Source: Vespula vulgaris
Lineage: Eukaryota; Arthropoda; Insecta; Hymenoptera; Vespidae
Assembly: GCF_905475345.1 (NCBI RefSeq)
Contig: NC_066587.1
Location: 10,221,070-10,285,069 of the forward strand
Reading direction: 5' to 3'
Length of the DNA: 64,000 bases
Shown here: positions 59,796 to 64,000 of the stretch, piece by piece
Numbering within the stretch: position 1 is the first letter of the stretch
Layout: every line of letters starts with the position of its first letter
Position numbers and translations under genes: made by a program
The notes under the pieces: model-generated
Seen by the model: only the letters and a program-made list of their open reading frames with translations
Database searches by the model: none
What the model was told of the DNA's origin: nothing

Positions 59796-62400
59796 TATAA
59801 ATATGACCCATAACCGACTCATTAATATGTCACTGGATAGCTCTCATTGCGTTCTATACGTCACTGTAATCTTCGACCAGTTTCAAACAAATAGGGGCTG
59901 AGATAAGACGGTTTTTGTAAAATCCTATGAAGTTAATTATCTTCTAAACTATGAGCCCTAGCCGGGTCATTGATATGTCATTAAAAAGATCTCGTTGCGT
60001 TCCATACGTCAATATATGTTTCAGCAGTCGAATCGATAGGGAGCAAGATAGGACGCATCATGTAAAAACCTATAAAATTAATTATTTCCTGAACTATGAC
60101 GTCTATCCGAATCATTGACATGTCACTGGAAAGCTCTCGTTGCCCTATACGATAATATAAATCTGGGCAATGTCGGACCATTAGGGAGCGAGATAGGGTG
60201 CTTAATGTAAAACCTTTAAAAATTAATTATCTCCTAAACTATGACCTTGAGCCGAGCTACTTAAATGTCATTAGTAAGCTCTCGTTGCGCCCTATACGTC
60301 AATATGAGTTTCGTCAGGGTTGGACCCATAGGAGGCGAGATAGGGCACTTTTTGTAATATTTAAAAAATGTTTTTTAATGTTCATCTCTTAAACTATGAT
60401 CATGAGCTGTGCCATTTATATGTCGATTGATAACTCTCGTTGCGTTCCATACGTCAATAAAAATTTGGCAGTGTCGGACCAATAGGGGGCGAGATAGGGC
60501 GCTTTTTGTAAAAACATTTAAAATTAATTATCTGCAAATCTGTGATACTGAATCGGTGCATTATGAAATCATTAGAAATCTCTCGTTTCGTTCTATATAT
60601 GGAAAAAGTTTTGGCAGTGCCGGACCAATGGGAGGCGGGATAGGGTGGTTTCTGTATAATTTTAAAAACTTTAAAAAAATTCTTATCTCCTTAACTATGA
60701 CACTGCTCCACATCATTGGAAAGCTTTCGTTTCATTCTATATGTGAAAAAAAGCTTGAGCAGAGCCAGACCAATAGAAGACGAAATAGGGGACATTCTGT
60801 AAAATTAAAAAAAAAGTTTTTTTTAATTTTCTCTTCTTGTCTATGACTTTAAGCCGAGTCAATTATATCTCATTTGAAGCGAGATAAATTGCTTTATGTA
60901 GAAACTTTTAAAATTAAAATTAATATGCTTAAACCATGACCCTGAGCCGGGACATTTATGTATCATTAGAAAGCTCTCGTTGCGTTCTATACGCGAAAAA
61001 AGTTTGGACAGGACCGGACCAATAAGAGGCGAGATATGGAGCTTTATGTAAAATTTTTTAAATTTCTTTAAAAATTTTTATCTAAAATTAATTATCTCCT
61101 AAACTATGGCCCTGAATCAGGGCCTTAAGGTGTCATTAGATAGCTCTCGTTGCACTATATATGCGAAAAAAGCTTGGATAGGGCAAGATCAATAAGAGTC
61201 GTGATAGGATGCTTTTTGTAAAATTGATGCCTAATGATGTTATTAGATAGATCTCGTTGCGTTCTATATGTAACAAAAGATTCAGCAGTACTAAATGAAT
61301 AGTGAACGAGATAGGGTGCTTTTTGTATAATATTTTAATATTTTTTATGTCCTAAACTGTAACCTTAAGCCAGGCCTACAGGGTTTCATTATATAGTTCT
61401 CGATTCGCTGTATATGTGAAAAAAGTTTGGGCCAGGCCAAACCAATATGGGGCGATATAGGGTACATCACATAAAATTTTTTAAATTGTTTAAAAATTTG
61501 TCTCAAACTATGAACTTGATCTGAGGTCTAAGGATGTCATTAGATAACTCCCGTTGCGTTCTATGTGTGAAAAAAGGATAGGCAGTACTGGATCAATAGA
61601 GATGGTGTGTTTTTTTTTAAATCCTTAGAAATTAATTATCCCCTAAAGTATGCTGCTGACCCAGGGCTTTAGGGTGTCATTAGACGGCTCTCATTGCGTT
61701 CTATATGTGAAAAAGGTTTCGGCAGGATTGGATGAATAGGGACGAGATAGAGTGTTTTTTGTAAATTACTTTAAAATAATTATCTCTTAAACTATTAACC
61801 TGAGCCAAGGACTTCGAGAGTTATTAGATAGCATTCGTTGCGCTCTATATGTTTCGCCAATGCCGGATCAATAGGGGGCGAGATAGGGTGATTTTGGAAA
61901 AATTTTTAGTATTTTTAAAAAATATTTATCTCCAAAAGAATGACTTTAAACCATGGCCTAAGGGTGTCAGTACATACCTCAAATTGCACTCTATATGTGA
62001 AAAAAGGTTAGACAGGGCCGGATCAATAGGGGGCGAGGTAGTGTGCTTTTTGTAAAACTTTTAGAATTAAAAAAAATTTTTATCTCCTAAACTATGACCT
62101 TCAGCTGGGGTCTAATGGTGTCATTAGATAGCACTCGTTCCGCTCTATGTTTGAAAAAAGTTTGAGCAGGAACGTTTCAATAGGGCTGAAATAGAGGACT
62201 TTTTGTGAAATCCTTTAAAATTTTTTATCTCCTAAACTATGACCTTGAACCGGAACCTAATGGTCGTTTTAGATAGCTCTTGTTGCGCTCTATATGTAAA
62301 AAAAAGTTTGAGCACGGACACATCAATAGGAAGCGAAAGCGGATGCTTTTTGTATAATTCTTTAAAATTTTATATCTCCTAAACTATGACCATGATCCGG
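59796..62400 (+). repeat. 145-bp satellite, left subfamily
   Basis: Monomers here read ACTATGACC, then TGTCATTAGAAAGCTCTCG or TGTCATTAGATAGCTCTCG, then GTTCTATACGTC or CTCTATATGTG, and GGACCAATAGG or GGATCAATAGG. The most left-hand ones have TACGTCAATAT and lack the GTGAAAAAAG box, which appears only from about 60.6 kb rightward. Confidence 0.8.
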
Positions 62401-64000
62401 GCCATAAGGATGGCTTTAGATAACTCTCGCTGTACTCAATGTATGAAAAAAATTTGGGCTGAGTAATTTCAATATGGCGCGTAATTGGTTGCTTAATATA
62501 ACATAATTAAAAAATTAATATCTCCTAAACTATATCAAAGGACTGGGGCCTAAGAATAGTTTTAGAAAGCTTACGGTAGGTCCCATCTGTTCAAAGAGTT
62601 TGGATAAGGCCAGCTCAATACGGGGCGAAACAGAGGGCTTCACAGAAAATTATTATAAAATTAATATCTCCTAAACTATAGCAAAGAGCAAGAATCTAAA
62701 GCTGGTTTTGGAAAATTTACTATACGTCCAATCTATGTAAATAGTTTGGGCTGGACCGGCTCAATAGTTAGCGATATATTGTGCTAAAAAGAAATTAATA
62801 GTCCTTAAAAAAAAATTAATATCTCCTAATCTATAGCAATTAACAGAGACGTGTGGATGGTTTTAGAAAGCTTCGGGTCCTCCCTATCTGTGAAAATAGT
62901 TTGGACAGGGCCAGTTCAGTGGAGGACGATATAGGGTATTTAATAATAATTTTTCAAAAGTGAATATTTTCTAAAGTATAGCATAGAACCGGGGTTTAAG
63001 GATGGTTTTAGAAAATTTACAATACGCGCTATATACAAAAAAAAGTTTGAAGAGAGCCGGCTCAATAGTGTGCGAAATATTGTGCTTAATATAAAATTTT
63101 GATATAAAATTTTAGCTAAATATAAAATTCTAAAAAATTTAATATCCCGTTAACTATGGTAAAGAATCAGGATAATGGTGGATTTAAGAAACCTACGTTG
63201 CGCCCTATGTTTAAAAAAATTTGGACAGCATCAGCTCAACTGGGGACGAAATGGGATACTTAATATAAAATAGTTAAAAATTTAATATCTCGTAAACTAT
63301 TGCAAAGAACCACCTAATGGTGGTTTTTGAAAGCTTACGTTGCGCCCTATATGTAAAAAAAGTTTAGGTCCGGCCGGCTGAATAGAGGACAAAGTAGGGT
63401 GCTTAATATTTAATTGTAAAAAATGTAATATCCCCTAAACTATGGCATAGAACCGGGGCTAAAGTTGGTTTCAGAAAGCTTACGGTGAGCCCTATCTGTG
63501 AAAAAAGTTTGGGTAGGGGCGGCTCAATAGGGGGCGATATAACATGCTACAAAGAAATAGAAAGAAAATTAATATCTCCTAATCTATGGCAACGAACGGG
63601 GACTTATAGGTGGTTTTAGAAAGCTTCAGGTGCGCCCTATCTGTGAAAAAAGTTCAGGCAAGACAGACTCAATAGGGGGCGAAGTAGAGTATTTAATAAG
63701 AAATTTTTTAATAACTAATATCTCCTAAACTATAGGAAAAAGCCAGGACCTAAGCGTGATTTTAGATAACTTACGATACGTCCTATCTGTTAAAAATGTT
63801 TGGGCAGGTTCGGCTCAATAGGGGGCGATTTAAATTACATAATAGAAAATTATAAAAATGTAGTATCTCCTAAACTATGGTATATGACCGGCGCCTAAGG
63901 TTGGTTTTATAAAACTTACAGTATGCGCAACCTCTGAAAAAAGTTCGGATAGGGCTGGCGCAATGGGGAGCGATTTAGGATAAATAACAAAAAATTTTTA
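62401..64000 (+). repeat. 145-bp satellite, right subfamily
   Basis: From about 62.4 kb monomers read ACTATAGCAAAGAA or ACTATGGCAAAGAA, GGTTTTAGAAAGCTTACG, GCCCTATCTGTG, GGCCGGCTCAATAGGG and GCGATATAGGG. The AAGCTT word (HindIII) replaces AAGCTCT in many monomers. The change occurs over roughly one or two monomers. Confidence 0.8.

Larger units (their letters stand above)
59796..64000 (+). repeat. Family 4: AT-rich satellite, monomer about 145 bp
   Basis: Some 29 monomers run past the right edge. The box CTCCTAAACTATG recurs at 59,946, 60,091, 60,236, 60,391, 60,536, 60,692, then irregularly, and from 61,789 at intervals of 143-155 bp. Other conserved boxes are AGCCGGG, GAAAGCTCTCGTTGCG, GTGAAAAAAGTTTGG and AATAGGGGGCGAGATAGGG, followed by a T-run and A-run. 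Irregular monomers are one of 93 bp (60,838), one with a missing first box (61,101-61,354) and one of 178 bp (62,973). Short ORFs, including one of 145 codons (60,409-60,846), are chance openings across monomers. Confidence 0.95.

Noticed and set aside
60409..60846. 145-codon ORF in the AT-rich satellite as a small gene
   Set aside because: It spans several satellite monomers and its residues repeat with them. There is no promoter or conserved domain, and its initiating context is the repeat itself.
59796..64000. CENP-B box in the AT-rich satellite
   Set aside because: CTCGTTGCG and TTCGTTGCG resemble the start of the box, but the required A and CGGG positions do not follow.
57850..64000. 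Telomeric repeat near the right edge
   Set aside because: AGATAGGGTG and AATAGGGG occur once per monomer but are not tandem hexamers or heptamers.

Overview
The whole 64-kb window is tandemly repeated DNA, and I find no gene in it that I can support. It reads as a constitutive-heterochromatin-like block of a eukaryote (centromeric, pericentromeric or subtelomeric). The grounds are kilobases of minisatellite with higher-order structure next to an AT-rich satellite of about 145 bp, with no conserved protein, tRNA or rRNA and no transposon. The species or phylum cannot be told from the sequence. The GC-rich part is dense in CpG, with no obvious decay to TG/CA.

Layout. (1) 1-48,050: family 1, a 30/31-bp GC-rich minisatellite built from three decamers. 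It is organised into higher-order repeats (HORs) of about 3.2-4.2 kb: three A copies at 1.0-12.65 kb, B copies at 12.65-17.4 and 20.7-23.7 kb, two shortened A-type copies at 17.5-20.7 kb, a C module repeated four times between 24.5 and 36 kb, and two D copies of about 4 kb at 31.35-39.25 kb. From about 39.5 kb the module vocabulary changes and local duplications dominate. (2) 48,051-56.1 kb: family 2, a 40-bp unit that looks like the family-1 unit plus one extra decamer, with an older-looking subtype switch near 51.5 kb. (3) 56.1-57.64 kb: the same 40-bp family in the opposite orientation. (4) 57.64-57.85 kb: a transition. (5) 57.85-59.69 kb: family 3, a 20-bp repeat. (6) 59.8-64.0 kb and beyond the edge: family 4, an AT-rich satellite of about 145 bp in two subfamilies.

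Reading frames. Many open frames exist (longest 808 codons, 35,304-37,730 +), but they follow from the repeat. The canonical 30-bp unit is open in five of six frames. ORFs end where particular variant units bring a TAG, TGA or TAA, and long ORFs overlap in several frames and on both strands. I therefore annotate no CDS.

The most interesting signals are the 10-bp modularity linking the 20-, 30- and 40-bp repeats, the orientation flip at about 56.1 kb, HORs inside a minisatellite tracked by rare shared variant units, and the abrupt contact with a nucleosome-length satellite. HOR boundaries are approximate because they were set by eye from shared variant units.
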